From contig OX578149.1 of assembly GCA_951213105.1 (NCBI GenBank), forward strand, positions 2,108,001-2,172,000: a stretch of DNA of 64,000 nt, given 5' to 3'. The notes under the pieces were generated by a model. It saw nothing but the letters and a program-made list of their open reading frames with translations. It ran no database searches and was not told the origin of the DNA. The position numbers and the translations under genes are program-made. The stretch comes from Amaurobius ferox. Lineage: Eukaryota > Arthropoda > Arachnida > Araneae > Amaurobiidae. The number at the start of each line of letters is the position of its first letter. Position 1 is the stretch's first letter. This document shows positions 12,218-26,584 of the stretch, one piece after another.

Positions 12218-15200
12218 ATTTAATTTCCCAAAATTGGCAACTCGCAGATCATAGCAAAAATGTTTCTTATATTTGAAAAGCATGCTGCTACTTTAATTCA
12301 GTGCAAACTAAAAATGTATAGTTTTTTGTATAATTGCTGTTTTTTCAGAAGTAAAATGACCGACAACTGGACCTTTTTCTTGTAAACCATCCTTTACAGG
12401 GAGAAGTATAGCAATCCTGCCAGTTACTACTTTACAACGACGTCCAGCCATTACATCACCAGATGCTCAATTTTATATAACAATTATTATATATCAATGT
12501 GAACTTTATAAAACTTATTTTAAAATAATATAAATGGAGTTGAAAAATTTTTAGATTTTAAAAGTCTACTCATTGTTAAAACACAAAAATTAGATAAATC
12601 CAATACAAAATAGGTATATTTATGTAACAAACATAATATATGTATAAAATATATTTGTTATTATATTTGAAGTCATTTAAAACCAACTGCATCGCTGCAG
12701 AAGGTTCCATTCACGAGTGTCAGCATTGGACAAGTGGATAGGTCGCGGGGCAAGTCAAAACGGGTTCTACAATCAGTATAGAAATTTGTATTATTTCTGC
12801 ATTAAATACGGTTACTTTAGAAATGCACATTCTCATTTCAATACATCGATTCAGTGGGATATATCGAAATGTGTCTTCTTGGATGGAGCATTTTAATTAA
12901 CAGAAAAATAAAATATCCACTTTCAATAAAATATATTATTTTTTCTTTAAAAAAATTCGTTATGTACCTCTTACATATACATTTCAGAATTTTCTAGTCA
13001 GTGTATGAATCTTCAGAACGCTAGCGAGTGACTACTGTAAAAATGTGTCCATTCACTTAAAATCTTTTAAAGAGCACTTTAGCAAATGAAATCTTTAAAC
13101 ATACTTGTTACTTAAGTATTCTAAATAACTTATTTGTGGCACAAAGGTCAATTTGGATGTTTAATGGGTTTATTTTCAATTCTTATTTTGCATCATCGTC
13201 CGTTTACCATGATCCGCTCTGCTAAAAATAATACCCTTTTTCTCTTACGAATTCTACTACGCAGGCTGTTTATGGACGCTCGTGCCCATGTTCTATAACG
13301 ATGGTTGTGCAATGAACACCTTCATAGTCGGCAAGTGGGATTGAAATGGACTCAGAAGTCGTATATCATTCGATGGATTGAACTGGACTCATTTTAAAGT
13401 TTGAAAATACCGAGTGCAATATTATTTTTAAAGAAATCAAATCACCTTTTTAATATTGAGAGGTGGATGATGAAAATTGAAACGATGTTGAGCTTTTAGT
13501 AAAACAAATTATTTTCAATCTGACTCAAATCGAATCCACCTTTTAGATCTCTATCATCTCAAAATTTCAGTCTAAGACATTTCATTTTCGAGACATTTTG
13601 ATTAAAAAATATCTTAAGATGTTGTGGGCTCGCTAAATTATTTTAGGCGCTTTAGGAATACGAAAAATACACCTAATGGAACCGGTCTGTCTGCCACAAT
13701 CCAAAGCCATTTCTATTTCTCCTCTATACACAGTATAATGTATAGGAAATGGGGTGTGACGGGTGTCGAACATTCGGGCATGGATGTTTCCCGACCCATC
13801 TTTACAAAATTCGAAAGAAAAACTGTACGTGTAGTGAAATCGGATCTCCAACGCATTTCGTATTTGGCTGCCAACTCAATTTACAGGAACAATCGCCTTA
13901 AAAGACTACGACTCTCCAATATGGACCCAAAACCTTGAAGGTAATAGCAATAGCTGGGTTGAACAAATAATAAAATCTATAATACAATTCCTAGAGGAAA
14001 AAGAACATTTCTTGTGAATTGCAGTAACCCCCCAGAATGAGCTCATTCGTAGTGCTTGTCAATTTTGTTATGCAATCCAAATACTTTTGAATTGACATTT
14101 GTTCTATTCATTGCAAATATCATTGTATGTATCAAAGTAGTACCACGGTAATCTGTGAGATTTGTTTGTATATGTTGTATATGTAGTCTTCTATGTATTT
14201 TTGATTTCTATTCGTGGCATTTTGTAAAATACCACGAATTGCGTATGAAAGGTGAAAGTATTTGAGTCGCCACACGTGTTTATGGATGGAGTATACGAGC
14301 ATTTCAACTGCATTTGGTATGGACGCGCATTTTTGTATATAATTATTTATAGTTTTTATTTCAACAGTCCGTTTTGTTTCCTGGTTTTGTGCAGATATTC
14401 CTCCACCAAATAATACTGTAAATACTGCAAACCTTCGGCTCAGTGCCTATAGGGGGCTCATTTTCTAATCTGTATTGAACTTGTAGCTTCCGTGTTGTTG
14501 TTTATCTATATTTGTGTTGAAATTATTCAAAATTGCTTTTCCATTACATTTTCGGCAACTGAGGAAAAAAGAAAACTTACTGCTTTTACCTCCCTCTCTA
14601 TCCCTAAAATGCGAATTGTACTCAATCCCAGAAAACTTTCGGCTAGATTGAATGTAAGATTTAAATGGAATATTTTAAAAGTATCCCCTTTCTACTCACC
14701 CACGAGATAACAGCAGGAATGCAAAAGTGGATGCGCGCTGTTAAGATCCTAAATCGGATCGTAAGGCATATCTTCTTGGAAGAAAATAGGGAAGGGGATA
14801 CATACAGGTGCAGAAGGGAATAGATATGGTATTCTGTGGGGATAGAAAACGCGATGATCGTGTCAGACTCTATCGGAGGGCATTTAAATATATTAAAATT
14901 CCTCCATTTCATTTAATCCTCGACACAGAGTCGAGCCAAATGAACATAATTATTAAGAGTCAAATTAAAATGGTAACAAGATTTCGAAGTGCAGATGATG
15001 AGTAGGCCAGGCCCATTGACTGTAAAATCCGCCAATCTCTTGTGTACAAGGAAAAAGAATACGATGTTATTATAGATTCACTTTTTCATATTGATAATCT
15101 CTGCATGACAGGATAACATGGATGATTGGCAATTTATAAATATGAGCTGAGTTTTTTGTTTATTCTGAAAAAACACAATTTCTGTTGGAAAAGAAAATTG

Positions 15201-18148
15201 CATATTTATTATAAATAATACTTTTAAAAAAAGCAATTTTTAAGTTCAATCTTATTGCAACAGGAGCCGCTGTTTGTAAGCAAATGAGTATTTTGCTTGA
15301 AAGAAGAGGGCTAAGAAAAATGGAAGTGCTATTTTAATAACAATACTCGTGTCCTTAAAAGTAATACACCTTTTTTAGAAAAAATGTGTATTACTTTTGA
15401 GGATAATTTGTTTTTATAAAGTTAAAAGTTATTTTAACATTATAAAGTTTTCAGGTCAATAGAATACAAAATATTAACTTGTGGGACTTTCGATGAAGCT
15501 GGTTTTGTGCTTAAAAAGCCCGACAGAGACCATCGAGTGAGGAAAATGGACAGCCAGTGTTCGAAACATTATGATCCGGCTGAAGGTGAGTACTCTCCGG
15601 AGGATATCACTGAATCCTCCCCCATTTATCTGACGAGCAATGTGTGGCTGAGCATTGTCTAGTTGAAAAATCTAATTACGAGGAGTATAAGGCTACGCTT
15701 TCTCTTAAGTTTAGGGTATTTTTATCGTTTTCTACGTGGAAGTTTATTTTCAAATTGCGTCTCTATCGCGATAGATCTAATCAAACACTCGTTCTTGCCA
15801 GACACATTGCCGATTTACTGAACCGCATAAACCACTTTTGCTGCATATATTGAAATACAGCTTTATAGCCACGTTGAGGAAATTTTAAATAAAGTTTCCT
15901 AGCCACATTTGCGGAATCTTATGGTTCGAACAGCGGAAACAATTACAAAACAACCCATGCACAAAGTTTAAGAGGGCTGAAAATGTGCGTAAATAAATGA
16001 GACAGTTCCTCTCTGTAACAGTCATCTTTGCCTCAACAAATGAAATCTAAAGATTAAAATGGCGGAAAAGAGAAAGTCTCGTTGAGAAGATTCCTAGCAG
16101 GTGTCAGAAAAACGAATACGATAACCGCGAGGTGGCGTTTCATCGCTTTTGGAATGTTGCCAACGAGGTGAGGGAACAAAACGTCCTTTCCCGATGGAGG
16201 ACACCCGATCAAGATCACGTTCACATAAACGATTTTACGCGAACAGCTGGAACGTGCGGCTGTTATGTCGGGTGCCGTTTTATTCTAGATTAGAGGTGTA
16301 CGGCGGACAGCCGCGCACACGCCAGAAAAACGCATCGTCCGCATTCATTGTGTATGGAATCTTAAATCTCGCTTCAACATTCAATTACTGACAAGCATCC
16401 CTCTCAAGCAAAAGGATATTCCGCATCCTAATAGGAATTCCAATTGGATCTCTTTTCATTCCAAAGATGTGAAAATTGCTTTCTCATACGTAGTATTGTT
16501 TGAAGGGGTCGTCTCCCTATTAAACCCCATTTTTCCAACGGCTAACACCCACTTTGATAACAGATTCTCATTATCCGAACCAAAGCACCCCGAATTGATT
16601 TAAAATGTATGGATTTAACTCGAGCTATTAGGACTGCTTGAAATTTCGAGTTGCGGCTCTTCTTTTATATTTTTCTAAATAATTAGCCTATCAAACTAAT
16701 TTCTACTTTATAGTGTGATACTAAATAACCCAAATAAAATGGATATAATTTTCTTATTTTTAAACACATTTTTAATATTAATTATCCATTATGAATATCA
16801 TATTTCAAAAAGAAAATATGAATATAAACGTGAGTCCATTTTGACATTGTTCATCACTTTCGGAAACCTTGGTGAGCAACATTTTAATCCATTTCTTTCA
16901 GGAGTTATTGAAATACAAGCCTATAGTCAAAACTGCATCATTTTGTAACTTTTTGAGAACCCTTTATTGGGTGTTGGAAAATACTCAGAAAAATGTTAGA
17001 TGTGCAGTGCAATGCAAAGCTTAGACTCTTAGCATGTGTGCGGTGAGTGATCAGATATTGTTATTGCATTTTTGTTAGGAAAAAATCCATAATTTAAAGT
17101 GCAATGGCCACATTTGAACGCGTGCTAGGCCGATTTCTCGTCCTATAACTTTATGTTTAATATTATTCATGCGTTTTATAGAAAATAATTATAAATTCAA
17201 ATTTCGATTCAAAAATGGAAAAACTAAATGTTTAAATTGCAAATTCAACTGCACGCATATATTTCTTGAAAGTGAAGAATATGTACAAGCAAAGACGGAC
17301 TTTGAGTCATGTACCATGTACAGCAGATTTGGGTTAGCTCACTAAAAATATAATTAATAATATAATATTTTTAGATGCTTACTTGACAATCGTATTTAAA
17401 AAGGCATTATGATGACTCGAAAAATATTCTTATGTAAATTTTTTTTCCCAATACACATCATAACTGAAAAGCAATAAATAATAATAATCATAACTAAAAT
17501 AAATCTCAAAATAGAATATTAAAATATTGATGTTTTAAATGTCATTCATGCTGCCCCTAAAATTCACGGATTCTGGACCCTAAGCCTTTCGTTAACCCAT
17601 TTTGCACAGAAAGTGTCCTATCAAAGGCGTAGAAAAGGTATAACTGCAGAACAAGCATTTCACTTCCTCAAATAGGAAGACACAGCCCGAATGCTTTTTC
17701 CGTGTATCTCCCACATTTATAAGGTGCACAGCATTATGTTGACACAAGGAATCTTATGAGGGCATAACAAATGGCTGTTGCTAAGTTCAATATTCGAAAA
17801 TAAGAATCGTGCTATTTAAAATTGGATTTTCAACATAAAGAGGAACCTTTAGCAAATGAGACGCGCATTTATTTATGATAAACATTATTCCGAGTCTAGT
17901 GGTACGTTCGGTTTGACTGTACGACCCGAGAAGTCGGGATAATGCTCGGTATTCAGATTTTTTTTTCATCCGACTGTATAATGATACTAAGTATCAAACT
18001 GAAAGATACAGGATAGATGGATTCTATTATACTCATTTCATTTTTTTCACTCACGAATATTAAATATCGATTTGAAAAGGAAAAAAGGCGCACATTTGAT
18101 TTGAATTATTAAGTAGCACCCTACAGAAATGGCTCGAAATTGAAAAAA
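12218..18148. other. Intronic stretch, mostly unrecognised
   Basis: This is nearly 6 kb of AT-rich DNA. Open frames such as 13624-13938 and 16149-16391 show no motif and no matching splice context. The one clear structure is a long inverted repeat at 15352-15403, listed separately. Confidence 0.5.
15352..15403. repeat. Long inverted repeat (hairpin)
   Basis: Two 25-base arms (15352-15376 and 15379-15403) match in reverse complement at 23 of 25 positions, with almost no spacer. The core pair is taaaagtaatacac and gtgtattactttt. The inner part is T6/A6, so the folded loop would be larger. Confidence 0.85.
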
Positions 18149-18784
18149 TCTGACGTGGGCAGCACATGACTTTCCCTGCAAACCCAAATTCATTTTTCCT
18201 TTATTTCTTTAATTGAGTTTATGGCACAAAATGACAGCCATAATTATTTTAAATGACACCGAATTTGCACTTTTAATTCAATTTTCTTTGTCATTGGGTA
18301 ACTGGACTTATTTTCAAAGGTGGCGTAGCGAAAATGCAAAAACTAAAATATCTTAAGAACGGCTAGTCCTAGTGTCATGGGATGGGTCTTATTCTTGTCA
18401 TCGTTAAAAATGACGTATAAAACACGCATTTAATCGATATATTTTAGGATACGTAGTTTTTATTTTAGATTTTGGAAATTTTTGCGGGCTATTTCATAAA
18501 AAAAGTAGGTTATTTTTTTCCGAATCGTACCAAAATCTAATCAGCACCAGAGAGAACCCACAAGTAATTTACTTACCCAATTTTATGAAATTCGGCTCAT
18601 TAGTATTTGTGTTAGAGTGGATACATACATTGCACAGACAGACAGACACACACACACAAACGTCACGTTAAAAATCGTTTTTTCGTATTCTATAGGTCCC
18701 AAAACATGTCGATCCGTCGCAAACTGCGATTTTCGGCATGATTCCAATCCTTTTCCTATACATTACCATGTATTGCAGGGCGCT
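18149..18784 (+). repeat. R1-related repeat, copy C (second subfamily)
   Basis: It begins TCTGACGTGGGCAGCACATG then actttccctgca. It ends cctatacattaccatgtattgcagggcgc. The left subterminal actttccctgca and the right tgcaggg are inverted matches, as in copies A and B. The internal block shared with copy D contains aaaatctaatcagcacc and gagtggatacatacattgcac. Confidence 0.75.
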
Positions 18785-19264
18785 TTAACAGAATGCGTGT
18801 GTTTCCAATCAAAAAATTGAAACAACTAAATAGACAGACGACACGCATCAGACACCTAATAGAAATATTAAAGTTTCAAATGCATTTAAAAAAGAATGTT
18901 TCAAAAATCAGAAAAAATTTCACGTTTTCAGATTTAAAAATACGTATAAATGATGCTTCTGCAAAGCACATTGCCGTTTTCTCTGGGTTTTAGGGCGCTA
19001 AATCCCCTATTTCGTCGCGGGGACAAAGTGCTAGGAATGAGCAGCACAGTGTATACTTAAAAGAATGAACCGATCGGATGATCAGAACGCGAGATATTCG
19101 GTTGACTGTATATATGTTGTTCCGCAGGTGAAAGACACACTTCAGGCGTCTCGCAAGGAGCGATTCAACTTAAGGCCACGTATCCACGGGTCGAAATAAA
19201 AGCAAATATTTTACATTCGATGAGCCAATTTCTTACTTGGAATACCATGATACTTTTCCTATAT

Positions 19265-19900
19265 ACATAATAACATGACATATAGGGAAAATAGTGCTAC
19301 GAGGTAGAAAACTGAAAGTCTAGCTTTCGACGGAAGAGCACGTTTCAAGCATCCTGAACGCGAATCGAATGTTTTTGAAGTGAGGTGTCCGTGAATCTGT
19401 GGAAGCAATGTCTCACGAACGAATGGAGTGACAGTTTACAATCGGTGAAGACTGAAAGCCAATTGATTTTAAACGCAATCAAATGTTCGAAAGACAGACC
19501 TCCCCACTCCAATTTTCAAATGAAACTTTGAAAAACTCGTTACGGAATCAGAACCTTTAATTATGTTTCATCAATAATTATTTATGTCATTTCTTATTAA
19601 AAAACAAATAACGCAAACTTCAGAAATAAACGCAAACTTTCATGAATCGTTCTCGAGAAATTGCACTTTAAATACATTTAATAAAAAAACCCACATAAAG
19701 TTAAAAAGTATTATTAACTATCGTAAGATAAGTTCACTTTTGGTGTCATAGTTTGACGAATTTGGCGACTCATTTTGAGGTATATCGTCAACTTGGTAAT
19801 AGGTCGCCCCAGATTGACGAAAATAAAGTAAAAATAGCAAAAAATGGAGCTCTATTAATGGAAATGACGTCAAATGGATGAATTAATTATCAAAGTATTT
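19265..19900 (-). repeat. R1 repeat, inverted copy E
   Basis: This copy runs in reverse. It starts with the terminal hairpin text (ttttcctatataca with atagggaaaa), then cgacggaagagcacgtttcaagcat, the reverse complement of the block before the end of copies A and B. It reaches the palindrome region as aatttggcgactca near 19760. It ends close to a forward R1 fragment. Confidence 0.7.
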
Positions 19901-19924
19901 TTATATATGGACTCTATTGCTTCG

Positions 19925-20036
19925 TTCGGGGATGCTTGAAACGTGCTCTCCCGTCGAAAACTCGAATTCGAATGTTCGACCCCGTCACAATACTTTCCTT
20001 ATACTTTATACTATGTATATAAGCAAAGTAAAAAAA
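19925..20036 (+). repeat. R1 terminal fragment, forward
   Basis: The block gggatgcttgaaacgtgctctcccgtc through the terminal hairpin and aaagtaaaaa matches the last 110 bases of copies A and B. Together with copy E it forms a tail-to-tail inverted arrangement. Confidence 0.75.
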
Positions 20037-20539
20037 TAGAGTTAATGAAAATACTGTATACAGATGTAGAAGATTCGTTTATTTTGGAGATTATAATGGG
20101 TGTTTACCAGAAGTACACCATTTCGTTAGAAACATAAACTCAGTGGATAAGCTCTTTGAAAATACTTGAGTACGAAAATAGGAATTCCATTTATCGGGAA
20201 TGACACAATGAAAGAAATAGTTGGCAAAACTCCAAATTTGAGTGCAGGCAATCTTATCAGTATCAGGATAAGGAGAAATTTCCTAATCAATGTCAAGAAA
20301 TGAAACACACATACGAATCAGCAACAAAGTTCCAGTTCGTCTGGTTAGTGGCCATCAGAGCGTAATCAAAACGAACAAGACAAGGAGATGGATCCCAAAT
20401 CAATACAATAGATCCCAAAATGATCGGAATGAGAAAATACAACAAACAAATTGACAGTTCATTTAGAAGAGGGAAAGTAATTCCAATGCAGAATATCCTC
20501 ACATAGTTGAGTTAAGAATCATGAGATTGAATGATGTTA

Positions 20540-23270
20540 CGTATAGAGGGTCAGCCAGTCAATACCATCTATGATTCCGGTGCAGATAGATCGTTGGTAG
20601 CACTTTGAAAATATTAAAGGGATTGCAGCGCAAAGGGAAAGTGGATAATATGATTGAAATTCAAGATTGGTATGTGAATCAGAGGATTAGCGTTTATCTT
20701 GGGTACAGATTTTCTGCAAATTGGGTAGCACTGAATTTCAAGGAAATTCATAAGATTGACATTAAGGAAAGGACTAAGGAAGTTAGCTTAAATTTCCTAA
20801 AGAAGTTTGTTTAAATGAAAATCCATCGGATAAGGAGAATGAGCCGTTAGAAATGTAGGTTCGTTTGATGAGTTGTTTTCGAAAGATCCACACACATTGG
20901 TACTCATAAGGTTAATACAAGCAATAGCCAACCAACAACGTCAAACCCATATAGGTACGATAAAATAAAGGAGAAGGTGATGAAATATCATATTGATAAA
21001 ATACTAAAATTAGGGGTTATAGTGCCCTTACACATCATCCATTATGCTGTGCCGTAAAGGGATTACTTGCAGACAATCCAGAGACTTATTGATTCGTTGT
21101 GGATTTCCGCAAGCTAAACGACATAAGTACGTACACAAAAATGTCCACTGCCCATTATAGAAGACTTATTATATAATTTGATATAACTACAAATTATATG
21201 TTAAATAATTTGACATAGCTACAAATTATATGACAAATAATTTGATATAACTACAAATTATATGACAAATAATTTGATATAACTACAAATTATATAATCC
21301 ATACATTATATAATACATATCTACAAATTATATTTCGGAATATTTCCAAATGGCTTTAACACAGCAGGACATCCCCAAAACAGCATTTATTGCTAGTAAT
21401 GCTTCCTATGGGCATTGATTCGTTTACCATTCTGATTCTTAGGGACCCCAGCAAGCTTCTGAACAAGCTTATGAACAAAATATTGGAGCGTGTTCTAGGT
21501 GAAATTGCCCATTTGTATTTAGATGGCATTCTTATAGTAAGTAAAACTTTTGAACGCCATTTAAATGACATCAAAAGTATATTTGATTTCATTTTCCATT
21601 CAGGATTGAAATTAAAATATAATAAGAGTCATTTTTCTCTAAATGAGTTCAAGTGATCCACCGAGAAGGCATTCACACAGATGATAGTAAATGACAAGTT
21701 TTCTGAACTTCAATCCGTTGTCATCTTTTCTTGGAATGACGTCCTGGTACAGTAAATTTATAGAAAAAAAATCATGGAATTATTTGAATGATTTAAGTGA
21801 TTATTACTACACGATTTAAGTGAAATGAAGAGACAGCAGATTCATTTCAAAAGTGGAAACATCCAAAGGATAGAAGATGTTTTGAAATATTTACAGATGT
21901 ACCCAAGAACTTCGAAACTATGCGACAGAAAACGGTCACAAAACGAGAGGGTCTGGCACTCATTTTTGCACTAAAAACGTTTAGAACTTATTTTAATGAA
22001 CTGCCAATAATAGTATATGCTGATCCTAACTAGATTAACTCCAATTTAGATTAACTACAGCAAAGAATTTTACATCTAGAAGGATTCGTTGGGCTTCTAA
22101 ATGCCAAGAGTTTAACTTAAACATGCAGCACAGGCATGGAAAAAATAACTTAATGGCCGACGCATCAAGTAAAATCCCACAACCTGAGGAAGATAGCAGG
22201 GAGGGGACGTTCCGCGTTAGCATCTATGGTAATCGAGTCTAGATAAAAGCTTATTGCTGAACAGAAAATATATTCAGAGTTAGGACCAATATATAGCTAT
22301 TTGGAAGATTGATGAATACTGAACCCGTTGATTGACAAAATGATGTTCTATAAGAAAAAGTGAAATGAAAACACGGAGTTGAGACTAGTGAAGCTGGAGT
22401 CACTCAGATTAATCAGTTGCACGATTTACCTACAGCGGCTCACAATGGAATACTTCAAGAGAGTCAATCGCGTATGACCACAAATCAAAAATAGTGTTGA
22501 TGAATGTCAATACGCATACTTGTCAATTGTGCAATAGTTGTGCAAAGTATAAACTAACTGGACCCATCAATTGTACGGTCTGGGTTATTCAAATATATTA
22601 AGGCAAATTTTCGTAGGGAAAAGATCGGTAATGATGTATTGGGACCTTATCCATTAAGTAAGTATAACATACATAGATATATAGTATATTTCTCAAAGTG
22701 GACAGAATTAATACCTTCCCAGGCTGTATCAGATGCAGTGCTGCATGGATTCGTCTTAAAATTTGGGACACCTGTTTGTGTGGCGAGCGACAATAGTCCC
22801 CAATTTGTAAGCTCAGTGTTTGCTGTAAACATTTATTATACCATTTTGTCTACAAGCGAAACAAGAAGAACGAATGAACAGAAATATATTAAAAATGATT
22901 GCTTCTTATAATATTTGGATTTGTATTGAGATCACTTTGGATTAAAGGCAGCTATTCGACAAGAAAAAGTTCAGCTGGGATATTTACGGGCAGAAAAATT
23001 ATTCACTATTCGAAAGATGTGTGGACGAACGAGCAAAAAAATTATTTCATACAGAATGTGACAGAGTTAATTGCAGAAGCGCAAACTAATATTCAAAACC
23101 CTCAACAAATGCGAGTCAAGCATTACGATCAAAGACAGAGAATCAACGATGCAGTAGAAGTTTAGTCCAAAGCTCGAGAAGCCTTACGTAGTAAGTGAAA
23201 TTAGAGAAAATAATGTTGTGACAGAGAAGAATGGTGCTAAAATCACAGCTTAATATTCATCAAATGAATC
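20540..23270 (+). pseudogene. Ty3/gypsy-type pol relic
   Basis: This is a decayed LTR-retrotransposon pol in the usual order. A retropepsin-like IYDSGADRSLV lies near 20565. A reverse transcriptase end lies at 21490-21656 (AHLYLDGILIVSKTFERHLN, then GLKLKYNKSHFSL). An RNase H tail lies near 22060-22190 (RRIRWASKCQEFNLNMQHRH, then GKNNLMADASSKIP). An integrase core lies at 22639-22830 (SKWTELIPSQAVSDAV, then FGTPVCVASDNSPQFVS). A C-terminal segment lies near 23090 (MRVKHYDQRQR) and NGAKITA near 23232. Many stops and frame changes are present, and the catalytic YLDD appears as YLDG. A 32-bp minisatellite sits within the RT region. No convincing LTR pair was found. Confidence 0.8.
21175..21302. 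repeat. 32-bp minisatellite, four units
   Basis: Units of the form aatttgatataactacaaat plus tatatgacaaat begin at 21175, 21207, 21239 and 21271 with few differences. They lie in the RT part of the Ty3 relic, so they expanded after the element decayed. Confidence 0.95.
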
Positions 23271-26200
23271 CATATTATAATAGAAGAGAATCAGAAATAA
23301 TCAAGGAATTGTAAAGTATATCAGATGATGAGGCAATTCTGACAGAAATGTAAACACTCAACTAGTACAAGACATTGCTAACGATGAAGTACAAAATAGC
23401 CGCACCAAAAATGTCGCTCATAACAATTCTCAACCTGTATATAACTATAATGATCAATCAGATAAACACATTGATAATCAACAGCCATCAGCTTCACGGA
23501 AACGTCACTATAGCGTATCTGAGCTAGAAGGAAAAAGTGTAAGATTCAAAAGATATGAACTTCGGTCAAAGTACAGTCGACAAAAGATACCTTTCCATCA
23601 TCCAGAATTACCATCTACAACGAGAAAAAGTGCTTTAATTAACGCGATCCTTAAATGTGCAACAACCAAGCCTGTCAAGAAACAGAGATTCCAGAGCATA
23701 TCCAATGGACGTAGTCTACACACAACAGCTACCTTTGATAGTACGGTGGAACGAGACAAGCGAGCGGACATGGAAATATCGCACTTTCAATTCCAGGTGG
23801 AAGGGATATCCACAACATTTCCAACAGTTATTATCAGAAAGGATGGTAATAGACAGTGGTATTAGTAAACTGTTATTGGAGATAAGTTTGAATTCTTGCA
23901 ATATTATTCATTTGCGAAGAAGAGCCTATAACCATACTAACGTCGCAAAAGAAAAAGGTTTTGATAACTAAATATTGCGATTCCCGTTTCTCCAAATAGC
24001 ATTTCCTATTTCTCCAAATATCTGAAAATCAATGGGATGTGTGTATTTCTGGGAGGGATTATGACTTCCAAATCCTCCCCCCTGGTGACGCCTTTCTATT
24101 CTGATTTGAGAAAGTACTGCTGGAGCCTGAGAGGTACCCAAAAAGACACATTTTTGTCTGAACCGAAAGCACTCTAGAATTAATAATCTGATAGTCTGAG
24201 GACCAAGAAAAATGTAGTATGTATTAGAAACAAGCAAAATATTTAAAATGCATTCAATTGTTAAAGGGAAGAAAATATTCAATTGCATATACTGTAAATT
24301 GTGTATTAACATAACTAACGTGTTATGATGTAGTTTTATAGTGTCACAATTCCAAACCAGATTTATACTATGCTACCAAGTCATGTTTGAACAGTGAAAT
24401 CATGAGATTTATATTCAAATTGTATATTATGCTTGACATATGTTATGTATCACATATTATGTGTTATGACTTGTGTAGTTTGATTGAAAATTTTATATTG
24501 CAGTATGTTTTATATTTGGTATTGCAGGATAAGTAAAAAATCCATTTATGTGTTAATCTGTTACAACTTGTATAGAGTAGAACTGGGTTGGCCAGCAAAT
24601 ATAAAAATGTTTTAGGGTTGAAGGCAGGTCTGTAGAGACCTTGGTTCACTCTTCTTTTTAAGGAGGATTCTACTGTAAAGATTATCCAATTCTATCCTCG
24701 ACTTCTTTTTTAAGCAGCGTGTCCTCCCCAGAGAAAGAAAAGAGTCTTAAAATAAAACAACAATCTCGGAGTTTCTTCAATTTTAGCCAACCCTGTTTTT
24801 CATCCGGGCTTACAAGCACGATGGTACGTAGTGCGTGCTGCAGCCGATTGGAGAAAAGTAGAATGTTAGGGATATTATGAGAGTGAAAAATTATGAAAAA
24901 ATGAGCTATGCAGCTAGCTGCGTTGCTTTTTTTAAAATTTTAACGACGGTATCATGAGATCGTAATGATGAAGAACTGTGTTTCATTCCTCGAAACAGAT
25001 CCCATTCTATTCACATATGGACGGGCGTTTTCCAAAGATTGGTTTCCTGCTACTGGATCCAAAATGGATGTGGATCTTTATACCTATGACTGACGCACTT
25101 CAAATATTCCAAAGCAACCACTAAAATATTCATATGTACAACAAAGTAGGGGGCGAGATTATCAGAGCGACAGAAATGGAAATCATTGACAATCCAATCA
25201 ATGACATCCAAATAGAAATCATTGAAAAAGGATCTATCCAAAATGGCATTGTGTCGTTTGAAAATAGAGAACCCGCAGGAATTTTAATTCACCTAATATC
25301 ACCGCAAACCAGTTTTCCACGTCGAAAAGAAAACCCCGAAGGTAAGAGGAATCTCATTCTCAAACTTTTAAAAGTGCAGATATTGATTGAAATAAATGCT
25401 AAATCTCGGAATTAAAATCGAAAGCTGAATCATGACTACTGAGAATGTCTTCACTGCACATCAATTCACATAGGCATTGGAAGAACTTGTGTTGGGCTTT
25501 CCTCTAACCATTGACCGATGGGCATCTCATTTTATATTGGAAGTACACTTCCTAGCGGGTATTTCTCAGAGATACCGCGTCAGCACATACACGCCAAATA
25601 AACAGTACGGCCAACTGAAAAGAAATTACAAACAGAGTCTGTCAACAAGTATTCGAACACCGCTCATAACTCCTCGGGTCTTACAGAAGTATCGTTAGAC
25701 TACAAATAGTACCTTCTCCAATAGCCTACTCGAAATAATGGCATGGGCATCTCATTTGATGACGAGGTAGTTAGTCTTCGTGGTTTTTTTTTTTTTTTTG
25801 ACTCGTATAGAATTTTAAATGGCAACACCCCCTTTTTAGAGGATCCTAAGATGTGCCACATTGTAATTATACTATATATAAAGTGTTGTGCAATTTGGTC
25901 CCTAATGGTTGCGTATGTACCATAAAAAGATTCGGGCAGTATTTAAGATTGTAAAATGAAAGGAACACCTATAATGGTTTTCTCTAATCTACCTCAATTA
26001 TCCCGTAATATAATATAATATGAAGCATAATAGGCTCATTTTAGAAAATAGAGAGAAAGGACTCATTTCACATTTGGAATTTTAACCTCTCTTAATTGAT
26101 TATTTCATAGGAAAGGAGCTCCTTTAAACGAGATGTATGGAATTAAAAGTGGGTATATATATATATGTGTGTGTGTGTATGTATGTATTTATAGCAGACA

Positions 26201-26584
26201 TTATTTCGAGCCCAATGATACTTCTGGTTTGTCTATATGACACGAGGGCCGCGAATAACAAGCGGTGTTCAAATGCTTTTTGGACCGACCGTGCACTGTA
26301 GATAATTGAACTTGTTTCCGAAGTTCGAAAATGATTCGCTTTGTACTACACAAGGACGGTCGACAGTTTATCCAGTAGGTAGAACGAATTTGCGGTCGGA
26401 CAGGATGCTGGCTATGTTAAGCTGCCAAGTCCCTCCAACTTACTCTCACGGCTTCTACTGGATAATATAGGAAAGTCGAGTTCCCCGTAAACTTCGGTAT
26501 TTTCCAGTTATGTATAACATTTTATTCTATTTTTCAATCATGTACAACAAAATAGTGTATCCAATATTTTATAAACGCCCTCAC
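23271..26584. other. Intronic stretch after the Ty3 relic
   Basis: 23271-23970 may be the 3' part of the same retroelement but has no motif I can name. 24320-24830 starts tgttatgatgtag and contains aataaaacaacaatctcgg, so it could be a decayed LTR (weak). A T-run lies at 25787-25799 and a TA/TG tract at 26154-26188. No gene is supported. Confidence 0.4.

Noticed and set aside
13624..13938. 104-codon plus-strand open frame
   Set aside because: The opposite strand is also open over most of it, it has no motif, and its composition matches the surrounding intron.
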